A stretch of 64,000 nucleotides of DNA from Methylomonas sp. (GCA_002929135.1 PESC01000032.1:1-64000); one strand, 5' to 3'. Counted from the stretch's first letter, positions 9,591-19,269 are shown. Program-made: numbers and translations. The notes: generated from the letters alone by a model not told the origin.

Positions 9591-11972
9591 ATGGAAAAAC
9601 GTTTCCATGCCGATTTTCACGGCTTCGTCATCGACAGCGAGTACGGACTGAGCTTTGCCGGCAAGCCGGTGAATCTGCCACCGAAAGAATTCAGCATGCT
9701 GCTGATACTGGTGAAAAACACCGGTCAGCGCGTCACCAAGGAACAACTGATCGAAACGGTCTGGAACAGCGCGTCTATTTCCGACGAAAGCATATCGCGC
9801 TGTCTGTCGATGCTGAAATCGGCCTTACGCAAGGCCAACCCTGGCGCCGAGAGCCTGATTAAAACCGAATACGGTTAGGGGTATCGCTTCATCGGCCAGG
9901 TTGGTAAACCGGCAAGCTTCGTCAACGAGGAAAACTTTTTCTTGTTGATCAACTCATCGAACAACCTGGTTACGCTGAAAGACGGCCAGGGTCGCTGGCA
10001 GATTGCCAACCATGTGGCGTTGTCGGTGTACGGACTCAATGGCAAGCCATGGCAGGGCAAAACCGACCGTGAACTGGCCCGATTATGCGAGCCGTTGTAC
10101 CAGCCCTATTTCCGGGCCAGCATCGAGAGTGACGAACGGGCGTGGCAATCATCGCTGACATTGACAGAAGTTGCTCTGCCCAATGCCGTCAACGGCTTCG
10201 ATATCCGCACCTTCGAAATTGTCAAAAATCCGCTGTTCGAAGCCGATGGCAGCCGCAAGGCGCTGGTGGTGTTCGGTCTGGATATCACCGACAAACTGGA
10301 AAAGGAACGCCAGATACGCTTGACCGACCGGGTGCTGGCGCACAGCGACGAAGCCGTACTGATCAGCGATCAAAACAACGACATCGTTTACGTCAACGAA
10401 GCCTTCACCCGCATCACCGGTTACACCCAGGACGAAATCAAAGGCAAAAACCCGCGCATCCTGTCATCGCGGCGACAAGACCGGAAGTTCTACGATGACA
10501 TGTGGCGGCAGATTACGACGGAAGGCAGTTGGCATGGCGAAATCTGGGACAGACGCAAGAACGGCGAGGTCTACCCCAAGTGGCTGAACATCAGTTGTGT
10601 ACGCGACGACGACGGTCGTATCAGCAATTACATCGGCATCTTCACCGACATTTCCAAGGCCAAGGCCGACGAAGAATTGCTGGCCTTCCTGGCCTATCAC
10701 GACCCGCTGACCCGTTTGCCCAACCGGCTGATGCTGCGCGACCGTTTTTATCAGGCCACCGGCGAAATCGCCCGCCGCAATGGTGGCAGCGTGGCGCTGC
10801 TGTTTCTCGATCTCGACCAGTTCAAGGCCATCAACGACAGCCTGGGCCACGAAACCGGCGACCGTTTTCTGGTGGCGGTGGCACACCGGTTGCAAAGCTG
10901 TGTGCGCGAAGTCGATACCGTCAGCCGCCTGGGGGGCGACGAATTCGTGATCGTGCTCAGCCACGTCAGCGACACCCACTCGGTATCCATCGTCGCGCAA
11001 AAAATCCTCGATCATCTGTCGGCTGCCTTCGACATCACACCGCACCGCCTGACCTCGTCGGCCAGCATCGGCATTGCGCTGTATCCCGACGACGGCGACG
11101 ATTTCGAAACCGTGCTGAAAGTCGCCGACACCGCGATGTACAACGCCAAGGATTGCGGTCGCAACACCTACCGTTTCTACACCGACAAGATGAACATCGA
11201 TGCCATGGAACGGCTGCGCATGCGCACCGGCCTGTCGGAAGCCATCCGCAAGCAGGAATTCGTGCTGCACTATCAACCCCAATTCGATCTGGACAGCGGC
11301 AAGATGATAGGGCTGGAAGCCCTGATACGCTGGCAGCACCCCAAGGACGGCCTGATCTACCCCGGCAAATTCATTCCTGTCGCCGAAGAAACCGGGCAAA
11401 TCGTGCCGATTGGCGAATGGGTCATCAATGAGGCATGCCGTCAGGCGAAGCAATGGCAAGACGCCGGGTATCCGCCGGTTACCATCGCCGTCAACCTGTC
11501 TGCCCTGCAATTCAAACGCGGCGACGTGGTGAAAATGGTGGCCAATCTCACCCGCGACTACGGCCTGTTACCGGAACATCTGGAACTGGAACTGACCGAA
11601 ACCATCATGTTGCAGGATGTCGATTACATCATCGATGTCATCGATCAACTGAAATCGTTGCGGTTCACCCTGTCGGTCGACGACTTCGGCACCGGTTATT
11701 CCAGCCTGTCGTACCTGAAACGCTTCAAGGTCGACAAGCTAAAAATCGACCATTCCTTCGTGCGCAATCTGGAAGTCGACGACCACGACGTCGCCATCGT
11801 CCGCACCATCATACAACTGGCACACAACTTCGGCCTGCGCGCCATCGCCGAAGGCGTCGAAACCCCAGGCCAGCTCGACATCCTGCGCAGAGAAGGTTGC
11901 AACGAAGCGCAAGGTTATCTGTTCAGCTACCCGCTGACACCGGCGGGCATCGAGAAACTGTTTACGGTTTAG
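9591..11972 (+). pseudogene. wHTH-PAS-PAS-GGDEF-EAL protein interrupted by one in-frame TAG
   Basis: The frame from ATG 9591 encodes an OmpR/PhoB-type winged helix (LPPKEFSMLLILVKNTGQRV...) that reads to IKTEYG and then a TAG at 9876-9878. The same frame continues as GYRFIGQVGKP, which is the normal end of such a winged helix (..YGRGYRF..). Two PAS-like regions follow (about residues 115-240 and 250-360), then GGDEF with an intact RLGGDEF (~445) and EAL with intact EAL (~574), DDFGTGYSSL and EGVET. Without the stop the protein would be 793 residues, a DNA-binding cyclase/phosphodiesterase for c-di-GMP. A separate 676-residue C-terminal protein could start at TTG 9942. Alternatives are a sequence error, nonsense suppression or true inactivation. 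Confidence 0.75.
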
Positions 11973-12039
11973 GCTTTGTTCCCGCTTCTCGGACAGGCTC
12001 GTAGGCCAGATTCACGGCAGGTTCTGGAGTGAAACGTCG

Positions 12040-12765
12040 TCAGGATGATGGGATCACAAAACGCCGGTTACCCCAACCCAGCAAGCCTGCCAACCCCCAG
12101 GCAAACAGCCAGAAAGCAGTGGGGAGTGGCACCGGTGAGCCGACGAATTGCAGCACCGGCGCGGATGTGACCGTATTCGTACCCATCAGGTTTTCCCAGG
12201 CTCCGCCGTTGTAACTGGTGCCATCACCGGGAAACTCGGCACCGGCAGGCAGTGGGCCGCTGAAGCCATCGATAATCCAATTGATGCCGCCTCTTCCGTT
12301 ATTGCTGTAACGGTCGTTGATCCACCCGGACATGCCGACGAAGTAGCGGGTACCGGCATTGACCAGCAGCGGGGTTTCAAAAAAACCGCCGCGCCAGGGT
12401 TCATAGCCCGGCAAAAAATGGGCTGCATCGAAGCGGAATCTGGCCAGCTCAACACCACCAACGGCTGGGCGGTCGGTGAATACCCGCACGGTCATGTGAA
12501 AGCCGTTGTCATAGCCGGTATCTATATCGGCCAGTTTGGTCTGTATGCTTTCCAGGAACAGGGTTTCATTGGCTGTCCAGTACCAGCCTATGGTGTCGAC
12601 GTTCCAGGTGCAACAGGGTGGTCTGGGTAGTGCATAGCCGGGGCTTTTGTCTTCGTTATAGCTGTCGAACACGGTACTGGCATGAACCGGGCTGAACGCA
12701 GTCAAAAACAGGCCGACAGACCAGAGCCATCTGAATAATCTGAATAAAAGGTTGTTCTGGGTCAT
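12040..12765 (-). CDS. Secreted protein of unknown function with PEP-CTERM (VPLP-type) tail
   Basis: The 241-residue protein begins with a signal peptide (hydrophobic LWSVGLFLTAFSPVHA, cleavage after ~30). It ends with VPLPTAFWLFAWGLAGLLGW followed by GNRRF: a VPLP motif, a transmembrane helix and basic residues. This is the exosortase-sorting signal of the VPLPA-CTERM type. The body is rich in Gly, Asn and aromatic residues and has no domain I recognise. No exosortase gene is in the window. Sorting by an exosortase into the envelope or matrix is inferred from the tail. It is transcribed in the same direction as the matrixin-like gene upstream, 140 bases away. Confidence 0.75.
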   Translation of the reverse strand: MTQNNLLFRLFRWLWSVGLFLTAFSPVHASTVFDSYNEDKSPGYALPRPPCCTWNVDTIGWYWTANETLFLESIQTKLADIDTGYDNGFHMTVRVFTDRPAVGGVELARFRFDAAHFLPGYEPWRGGFFETPLLVNAGTRYFVGMSGWINDRYSNNGRGGINWIIDGFSGPLPAGAEFPGDGTSYNGGAWENLMGTNTVTSAPVLQFVGSPVPLPTAFWLFAWGLAGLLGWGNRRFVIPSS

Positions 12766-12798
12766 AAATCCTCCTCAATTAAAATAAAAAATACTTTT

Positions 12799-12845
12799 GT
12801 TCCCGCGCTCTGCGCGGTGCAAGCGTTCGCTACGCAGAGCGTCCC
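12799..12845. repeat. Dispersed inverted repeat (CTCTGCG family)
   Basis: CGCTCTGCG (12806-12814) and CGCAGAGCG (12833-12841) form a perfect inverted repeat around 'cggtgcaagcgttcgcta'. The same 36-base unit recurs at 24971-25006 with a few substitutions. It is preceded by GTTCCCG, as in the other copies. Confidence 0.7.
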
Positions 12846-12905
12846 GGCCTGCATTCCTTTGCTGCGTACGGAAACGATAAAACAAAGCGGCTGCCTCATC
12901 GGCCA

Positions 12906-13844
12906 TCAGCTGTTGATGCGGTTGTCATGTCTGCGCCGAATCAACAGGCTGATGGCGATGGCGCCTGATATGAAGCTCCAGGCCGAGGTGGGTAACGGGA
13001 TGGGGTTGGGGCCGTACAAGGCCTGGATGCCCGCGATGTCGTCGGCTGCCAGCGTTCGTTGCAGGGCGTCGCAGCAGCCTGCACCGACGTACATGATGGC
13101 AAGCTCTTCACCCGGCGACAGGCCGTCGGCTTCCGGGTGTCCCAAGCCCAGGGCATGGCCCAGTTCGTGTATCAGTAGGCCTTCGATGTCGTTGGGAAAG
13201 CCGCCGGACGCATCGCCGTCCTGCAGGCCGGGGAAGTGCGAGAAAAATGCCAGGTTGTTCAACGAGATGTCGCCAGTGGTGGTCGGGTTCCATGTCGTGC
13301 GGAAGTTGGTGCCACCCGGCGGTTCGAAACCAAATCCGGCGCAGCAATCGAAAGGGTCGGTCAATGGAAACGCGCCGATGCGGATGTCGCCGGCATTGGT
13401 GCCGCTTGCGTCCGGATGCGCCATCGGCAGGCCGCTATCGACGATTTCGACGAACTGTAAATCGGCAACCGCTGCCCAGGTGGCGAAGGCTCGGGTCAGG
13501 GCGCTGCGGAAGATCAGCGCACCATTGGCAGGGTTGCTGTCGAGTTGGGTGTAGATGGATGTCAGATTGCTCGGCCCGCTCCAGAAATCCTGAAACAGGA
13601 ATTCGTTGGTTCCTGCGGGCAGGCTGGGCAGGTCGGCTGTGCGCAACACGTCGGTTCCGTCTGGAATCAGGCTCCAGGTGACGGTGGCACCGGTGCCCAG
13701 GGTGAAGTCACCCCATTTCGGTTGACCCTCAAACAGCAGGTAGGCGGCAGCGGACTGTCCATACAGCGCCAGGCAAGCCAGGCAAAAGACTTTTGGCCAG
13801 TGTTGTTTATGTCGAATCGTCATGTCGGTTCTCCCCAAAATCAT
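12906..13844 (-). CDS. Matrixin-like zinc metalloprotease with PEP-CTERM-like tail
   Basis: This 312-residue secreted protein starts with a signal peptide (hydrophobic VFCLACLALYGQSAAA, preceded by basic residues). Its catalytic zinc motif HELGHALGLGHPE near residue 228 matches HExxHxxGxxH of matrixin/M10 proteases. It ends with NPIPLPTSAWSFISGAIAIS and then RRRH, a PEP-CTERM-like sorting tail with IPLP in place of VPEP. A mid-protein segment (IGAFPLTDPFDCCAGFGF) fits the substrate-domain region before the helix. The expected role is proteolysis at the cell surface or in extracellular matrix. A two-component pair starts divergently 138 bases away, which suggests but does not prove linked regulation. 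Confidence 0.82.
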   Translation of the reverse strand: MILGRTDMTIRHKQHWPKVFCLACLALYGQSAAAYLLFEGQPKWGDFTLGTGATVTWSLIPDGTDVLRTADLPSLPAGTNEFLFQDFWSGPSNLTSIYTQLDSNPANGALIFRSALTRAFATWAAVADLQFVEIVDSGLPMAHPDASGTNAGDIRIGAFPLTDPFDCCAGFGFEPPGGTNFRTTWNPTTTGDISLNNLAFFSHFPGLQDGDASGGFPNDIEGLLIHELGHALGLGHPEADGLSPGEELAIMYVGAGCCDALQRTLAADDIAGIQALYGPNPIPLPTSAWSFISGAIAISLLIRRRHDNRINS

Positions 13845-13982
13845 TCGTCGATGTCAGTGCCGTCTGGCACGGCGTAAGGTTTTACTCATGATTCAAACCC
13901 TTGACAATCCCGCCAAACGGGGGGTATTGCAATGTTGGCATGGTGGTCGCATCATCGCAGGTCACAGATTCACGGGTGGATA

Positions 13983-14600
13983 ATGAAAATACTGCTGCTC
14001 GATGACCATGCCTTGTTTCGCGCCGGTTTACGGCTGTTGCTGCAAACCTTGGCGCCTGCCGTCGAGGTGCTGGAAGCAGGCGACATGGACGGTGCGCTGT
14101 TGCTGATCGCTCGACATGCCGATACGGCGTTGTGTCTGCTTGATCTGGATTTACGCGGGCAGAACGGCATGAGCCTGATCGCCCGCATCAGGCAACCGAC
14201 GTCAACGCTTGGCGTGGTGGTGGTCTCCGCTCATGACGAGCTGGCAACGGTAAAAGCCTGTATCGATGCCGGTGCCATGAGTTTCATTTCCAAAGCCGCC
14301 TCGCCGGAGCAGTTGGCAACCGCGCTGCGCTACGTGCTGGCAGGCCAGGTGTATTTGCCGCCGCATTTGTTCGACAGCCATGCTGCCGAGGCCGATTCAT
14401 TGAAACTGACGCCCCGGCAACGGGACGTGCTGGCGGGCTTGTGTCAGGGGCTGTCGACCAAAGCCATTGCCCGCACGCTCGATTTATCCGAACACACGGT
14501 CAAGGACTACATTTCCGGCCTTTTCAAGCTGTTGGATGTACACAACCGTACCGAAGCCGTCATCAAAACCAACCGTCTGCGTCTGCTGCGCGAGGCTTGA
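13983..14600 (+). CDS. LuxR/NarL-family response regulator
   Basis: This 205-residue regulator has a receiver domain (residues 1-120) with acidic pocket LLLDDH, phosphoacceptor Asp in CLLDLDLRGQNG (~55) and Lys in FISKAA. A C-terminal LuxR helix-turn-helix follows (~140-200: LTPRQRDVLAGLCQGLSTKA). ATG 13983 gives the expected MKILLLDDH start. The stop is separated by one base from the ATG of the hybrid kinase, so the two are translationally coupled and form a cognate pair. Target genes are unknown; the adjacent divergent secreted-protein genes are candidates. Confidence 0.93.
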   Translation: MKILLLDDHALFRAGLRLLLQTLAPAVEVLEAGDMDGALLLIARHADTALCLLDLDLRGQNGMSLIARIRQPTSTLGVVVVSAHDELATVKACIDAGAMSFISKAASPEQLATALRYVLAGQVYLPPHLFDSHAAEADSLKLTPRQRDVLAGLCQGLSTKAIARTLDLSEHTVKDYISGLFKLLDVHNRTEAVIKTNRLRLLREA

Positions 14601-14601
14601 G

Positions 14602-16389
14602 ATGACAACATCCGCAAACCCGCAGCCAGCCAGTCGCGATGACCCCTCGTTGCGGCGGGCTGTCGTGCTGGAGCTGATACGGCTGCACGCCGGTATGCTG
14701 TTGCGTCTGCCCTGGGTGCTGCTGTTCATGGCCTGCGGCATAGGCTGGCTGATACATGCCCATGTTGTGGTCTCATCCTGGGTGGCCTGGGCTGGTGGCA
14801 CGGTGGCGGCGGAATGCTTGCGTGCGGCCTACGCCAAACGGGTTTTGCAACACATTCATCGCCTCGATCCCGACAAGGTGCATAGCCGCCTGACCTGGCT
14901 GGCCGCGTGTGCCGGAGGTATGGTCGGGCTTTGTCCGGTGCTGTTCCTGCGCTTCATGCCGATAGCGGATCAGGCGGTACTGGTCATCGTGCTGTTTGCC
15001 ACACCCGCAGCGGGTGTTTCCGTCGCGGTGTCGTCCCGGCAGATTCTGGCGGCTTATTCGCTATTGATACTGGCGCCGTGCGGGCTGAGCTGGATTATGC
15101 TGTATCCGCAACACACAGGCCCGGCCAGTGCGCTGACCGCGCTGTACTGGCTGTTTATTCTAGGCGTGGCTGGTGACGGTGAGCATTTGCTGCGCCGCGC
15201 CGTTTTGATCCGTAACCAGCGCGACCAGACTTTGCAAGACCTGGAACGACGCAATGCCGATGTGCAGGCTGCCATGGAACGCGCCGAACAGTCATCGCAG
15301 GCGCGTGATCGGGTGCTGGCGGCTGCCAGCCACGATTTGCGCCAGCCGCTGCATGCCTTGTCGGTGTACAGCGCCATCCTGGTAGCCAGGCCAAGTCAGG
15401 AAGTGCTGCCGGAAATCGCGCAAAACATCGACAAACTGGTGCGCAATCTGGGCGGCTTGCTGCATGGGTTGCTGGATTTGTCGCGGCTGTCTGCCGGGCA
15501 TTACGCCGTGGACAGGCAGCGCGTGTCGCTGGATCGGCTGGCGGAGGATATTTGCCGCGAGTTCGACGCCCAGGCCGCCGACAAAGACCTGACACTGCGG
15601 CGTGACCTGCAACATGTGCGCCTGTACGACGATCCGCTCGTCATTGGCCGCATCGTGCGTAATTTGCTGGATAACGCCATCAAGTACACCGATCACGGCC
15701 ATGTCGGCGTCCAGACCTGTAAAACCGGCAGCCGCGCAGTGCTGGCGATAACGGATACCGGCAGAGGCATTCCGCAGAGCGAACAGGATCGCATTTTCGA
15801 AGAGTTTTACCAGTTGGGCAATCCTGGCCGGGATTACGGGCGCGGCGTCGGGCTGGGGTTGGCCATCGTCAAGCGGCTGTGTGATTTGATAGGCGCCGAC
15901 ATCGGGCTGGTTTCACAACCTGGGCGCGGCACCCGTTTCGAAATTTTGTTCGACAGCCGGGATGACGGTCCTCATCGATACACCGGTACCGCCACGGCCA
16001 ATCTGAACAGCCTGCGCGGCAAAAGCGTTTATCTGGTCGATGACGAAACCGACATCCTTCATGCGATGAATCTGTTGCTGAAATCCTGGGGACTGAAGGT
16101 GCGGACGGCGGCGTCCATCGTGGCAGCGGAGGCCTTGTTCGAGCAACATGGCAAACCCGACTGGTTGATTGCCGATCTGCGCCTTGGCGAGCCGGAAGAC
16201 GGCTTGAGCATGGCCAGCCGCTTGCGCCAAATCCACGGCTACTTTCCGGTGCTCATCATTACCGGCGACAGGGCACCCGAGCAGTTTCAGACCTTTGCCG
16301 CATCCGGTTTTCGCTTGCTGCAAAAACCCATCGTCGCCGAAAAACTGGCTGGCAAACTGCTGTTCATGCACGATAGCCGGGTTGCCTGA
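14602..16389 (+). CDS. Membrane-bound hybrid sensor histidine kinase
   Basis: The 595-residue protein has an N-terminal membrane region with several hydrophobic segments (about residues 25-200), then a coiled stretch. The HisKA domain carries the phospho-His in AAASHDLRQPLHALSVY (~240). The HATPase domain has NLLDNAIKYT and GVGLGLAIVKRL, and a C-terminal receiver has Asp in WLIADLRLGEPEDG (~522). The SHDLRQPLHAL form of the H-box is typical of this hybrid family, which often pairs with LuxR-type regulators. It is coupled to the upstream regulator and overlaps the 3' end of the convergent Uma2 gene by 26 bases. Confidence 0.92.
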   Translation: MTTSANPQPASRDDPSLRRAVVLELIRLHAGMLLRLPWVLLFMACGIGWLIHAHVVVSSWVAWAGGTVAAECLRAAYAKRVLQHIHRLDPDKVHSRLTWLAACAGGMVGLCPVLFLRFMPIADQAVLVIVLFATPAAGVSVAVSSRQILAAYSLLILAPCGLSWIMLYPQHTGPASALTALYWLFILGVAGDGEHLLRRAVLIRNQRDQTLQDLERRNADVQAAMERAEQSSQARDRVLAAASHDLRQPLHALSVYSAILVARPSQEVLPEIAQNIDKLVRNLGGLLHGLLDLSRLSAGHYAVDRQRVSLDRLAEDICREFDAQAADKDLTLRRDLQHVRLYDDPLVIGRIVRNLLDNAIKYTDHGHVGVQTCKTGSRAVLAITDTGRGIPQSEQDRIFEEFYQLGNPGRDYGRGVGLGLAIVKRLCDLIGADIGLVSQPGRGTRFEILFDSRDDGPHRYTGTATANLNSLRGKSVYLVDDETDILHAMNLLLKSWGLKVRTAASIVAAEALFEQHGKPDWLIADLRLGEPEDGLSMASRLRQIHGYFPVLIITGDRAPEQFQTFAASGFRLLQKPIVAEKLAGKLLFMHDSRVA

Positions 16390-16957
16390 ATTCATCGATG
16401 TCGGGGTTGTCGACGCGGTCGTAAATGGCTTCGACGCTCAAGTCCAGACCGATAGCCTCGAATGTCACTACATCGCCCAGGAAGTAGTATTCCGGCAGCC
16501 ACTGGTTTTTCCGCCGCAATACCTGCACCGATACGATGTCGGCTTCGATCATCACGTATTCCTGCAACGACGGCAGGTTGATGTAGCGCAGCAATTTGGT
16601 GGTGGTATCGGTTTTGCGCGTCGAACGTGACAGCACTTCGACGATGATGACCGGCGAGGTCGATACGCTGTCGCTACCCGACAGTTTGCTGCAATCGACC
16701 AGTACATCGGGGTAGACGTAATCCTGGCCGATGCGGACTTTCATATCGGCCATGAAGGGTGCGCATGGCGTACCTTCCAGATGATTGCCGAATTTTCTCA
16801 GCATGTTTGCCGCGACGCAGTTGTGGTTGTAGCTGGCACCTGCCATGGCATGTACCTGGCTGCCGATGTATTCGTGTTTGACGGCTGATTCCGCCTCGCT
16901 GGCGAGATACTCGGCCTCGCTGATAAAGATCGGTTCTATGGTTTGTTGCAATGCCAT
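16364..16957 (-). CDS. Uma2-family (DUF820) putative endonuclease
   Basis: The 197-residue protein has the Uma2/DUF820 layout. An N-terminal YLASEAESAVKHEYIGSQVH precedes the PD-(D/E)XK-like core VYPDVLVDCS ... PVIIVEVLSRSTRKTDTTTK. These families are abundant in cyanobacteria and some gammaproteobacteria, and their biological function is poorly defined. The PD...EVLS residues fit a restriction-endonuclease-like fold. It is a single gene, convergent with the hybrid kinase. Confidence 0.85.
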   Translation of the reverse strand: MALQQTIEPIFISEAEYLASEAESAVKHEYIGSQVHAMAGASYNHNCVAANMLRKFGNHLEGTPCAPFMADMKVRIGQDYVYPDVLVDCSKLSGSDSVSTSPVIIVEVLSRSTRKTDTTTKLLRYINLPSLQEYVMIEADIVSVQVLRRKNQWLPEYYFLGDVVTFEAIGLDLSVEAIYDRVDNPDIDEFRQPGYRA

Positions 16958-17059
16958 GGTTGATTGACTCCTTGGGGTTTAGTGGCTATTCAGCGCAAAC
17001 GGCTGAAAGGATTGGAAAAGCCGACGAAATCCGTTGCTCAGAATATCAGTGCCACCGTA

Positions 17060-17081
17060 GGGGCAGGCCTTGTGCCTGCCC
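17060..17081. repeat. Short perfect inverted repeat
   Basis: GGGCAGGC-CTTGT-GCCTGCCC forms an 8-bp stem, followed by another 'ggggcaggg'. It lies 20 bases beyond the 3' end of the gene at 17101-19269, without a U-tract on either strand. It is more likely a dispersed intergenic repeat than a terminator. Confidence 0.5.
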
Positions 17082-17100
17082 TGCGCTAGGGGCAGGGTGC

Positions 17101-19269
17101 TCATTCCTGCGAACCCTGCAGACGGGTCACCCAGGCCTCCCTGGCCAGCGGGTCGACATGAAACGCCAGTGCCGTCGGTTTGTGCAGCAAACCTGTTTCA
17201 CCGGATGCATTGGGGTTGAGCTGACGTTTTTCGATGAAGTCGGTCAGACGGCGCAGGTGATACACCGCCAGCACGCGGTTGCTGTCGGCACCGGCATAAA
17301 TCAGATAAGCCACATTATCTTCACTCAGCGCCGGGTTGCGTTCGATCAAACGCACCAGTTCGTCATCGTCGCCAGCGGCCAGATGGCGTAACAGTGAGTC
17401 GTCATGCTGGTGGATCAGGGTCTTGCAATGGCCGGACAAGTCGCAGGCCAGTTGCGCGCGTTGCAGCGCACCGACGTCGGCATCGTCCAGCAGCAGGCTT
17501 TCCGCCACCAGATAATGGCGGTCGCGGTCGCCGTCGTTGGCGAACAGCGAGATTTTGTCGAGTGCGGTGTCTTGCAAGGCCAGCAAAAATTCCATGGGTG
17601 AACGGATGTGCTTGTCCACCGTCACCACCCACGGCAAGGCGCGACCTGTGGCGTCGAAGCGGTTTTTGACGCTGCCGATGACACCGGCACGCGACAATTC
17701 CTGTTCCCGCCCGACCGGTTTGACCAGAAAGGCATCGACCGCGACGATTTGGGTGTAAAACCCGGCGTCGTGAAACTGGCTGATGGTGGTCGAATAACGC
17801 GGGCGGTAAGGAATGCCGGTGCCGTCGTACAACAGGTTGATGCGCGTCAGGCGTGCATGGTCGGCCACCAGATCGCGCAGACGGTTGGCAAACGGTTCGA
17901 CGTAAACGTAATCGTCGCTGTGATGGTTGGCGGCGGTCAGCAAACGGTAGAGGTCGCTGAGTTTGCGAAATTCGTCCAGCGAGGCGGTGACGAAATTATC
18001 GCCACACTCGGCCTTGGCAATGTCCTCGACCACTGTTTTGCCTGCACCGGCACCGCCCATGCACATGAATAGTTTGGGCTGATCGCTGGGGGTTTTGCCT
18101 TGAAAAATGGCATCACGCGCGGTGAGCAACATGCGGTTGACCTTGGCCAGGCGCGGATAGGCAATCTCGACCGTGCGCATCAACCGGGTTTCGCCCTGGC
18201 AGGCGGCCAGCATTTTGTCGCGCAACAGCGGGTTGTCGGCCAGCATGAACAAATTGGCGCTGTCACCGGCGCATTGTTTGAGTACATCGATCAGTTCGGC
18301 ATGGCTGGGTGGTCTCAGCCCGGTCAGCATATTGATGTCCAGACAGAATAGCGGGGCGACGCCATCGTCGCGAATCGGAATGGCGTCGACTTCGCGTTTG
18401 CCGACTACGCGCAAATCCTCGGTGCCCGGCAGATAGCCGATGACATGTTCGGACACGCTGAGCGGATTGTCGGCGAAATGCTGGCCGGTGATGAAGCGGT
18501 CGACCTCGATGGATTGCAAGGCCACCAGACCGCCGGTGACAGTGACCAGGCATTCGATGCCGTCATCTGTCGTGTGCGACAAAAACGGGATGCCTTGCAG
18601 AAAACGCTTGTTCTCCGGCCATTTGCCGTAACCGTTGGCTTGGTTCAGCAGATTGTGATTGCGGGTTGGATCCAGGGCATGACCAAATGCGCGGGCGACC
18701 TCGCGATGGGTGCTGTCCAGGCAATGTAAAGCCTGGGTGTCCTCGGTACTTAGGCGGCGAAAGTCCATGCCTTGCTGATACACGGCTTTGAACGCCGGTA
18801 AATTGGCCAGGGCGATCATGAAAAAATCCAGTGTGATGCGGTTGCCGTATCCGAAAGGCCGGGTGGTGCGCACGGCGCAGTAGAACGCCGCCAGGCGGTC
18901 GGCAATGTCGGCGGTTTGCATGACAAAGCCGTTGTTGTCGAAAATCGCGCTGTCGCTGTTGCTGTCGCCGTCTAGCACCAGGGTTTCGATGGCAATGCGA
19001 AATTTCTTGCGTGAATCGGAATTGGGCATGGTGCCGGGGCGATGATCTACCGTGACCTGTTGCTTCCAGTCGCTGAACATGTCGCGGTGTATGCGGGAGA
19101 ACAGGCCGGTCAGATAGGTGACGCGCTTGGTTTGATCGTGCGATACCGTGGCTTCGAGTTCCTGCAACAGTACTGAGCGCAGACGCATGCCTTTGGCGAC
19201 GGCCAGCGCGGTGCGCAAGCGTTTGAGTGGCCGATAGGCGGGAATGCCCCGACCGGGATTTTGACTCAT
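17101..19269 (-). CDS. Large protein with zeta-toxin-like kinase domain and degenerate Fic-like motif
   Basis: The 722-residue product has no signal peptide or membrane segment. Around residues 129-155, RPFGYGNRITLDFF resembles the Fic core (HPFxxGNGRxxR) but lacks its catalytic His and one Gly. From ~398 a P-loop LFMCMGGAGAGKTVVEDIAK (Walker A 405-412) is followed by SLDEFRKL, an acidic Y..EPFANRL helix and LLYDGTGIPYR. That order matches zeta-toxin kinases, which phosphorylate UDP-N-acetylglucosamine or related substrates. The remaining ~200 C-terminal residues are unassigned. No small antitoxin-like gene is adjacent. The zeta call is fairly firm; the Fic relation is a visual inference. It could act as a standalone toxin, effector or phage-defence protein. 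Confidence 0.65.
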   Translation of the reverse strand: MSQNPGRGIPAYRPLKRLRTALAVAKGMRLRSVLLQELEATVSHDQTKRVTYLTGLFSRIHRDMFSDWKQQVTVDHRPGTMPNSDSRKKFRIAIETLVLDGDSNSDSAIFDNNGFVMQTADIADRLAAFYCAVRTTRPFGYGNRITLDFFMIALANLPAFKAVYQQGMDFRRLSTEDTQALHCLDSTHREVARAFGHALDPTRNHNLLNQANGYGKWPENKRFLQGIPFLSHTTDDGIECLVTVTGGLVALQSIEVDRFITGQHFADNPLSVSEHVIGYLPGTEDLRVVGKREVDAIPIRDDGVAPLFCLDINMLTGLRPPSHAELIDVLKQCAGDSANLFMLADNPLLRDKMLAACQGETRLMRTVEIAYPRLAKVNRMLLTARDAIFQGKTPSDQPKLFMCMGGAGAGKTVVEDIAKAECGDNFVTASLDEFRKLSDLYRLLTAANHHSDDYVYVEPFANRLRDLVADHARLTRINLLYDGTGIPYRPRYSTTISQFHDAGFYTQIVAVDAFLVKPVGREQELSRAGVIGSVKNRFDATGRALPWVVTVDKHIRSPMEFLLALQDTALDKISLFANDGDRDRHYLVAESLLLDDADVGALQRAQLACDLSGHCKTLIHQHDDSLLRHLAAGDDDELVRLIERNPALSEDNVAYLIYAGADSNRVLAVYHLRRLTDFIEKRQLNPNASGETGLLHKPTALAFHVDPLAREAWVTRLQGSQE

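Noticed and set aside
9876-9878. TAG as pyrrolysine or other recoding site
   Set aside because: No recoding element or pyl gene is visible; mutation or sequence error is the simpler reading.
10464-11510. 348-aa minus-strand ORF
   Set aside because: Antisense to the GGDEF-EAL frame and without family motifs.
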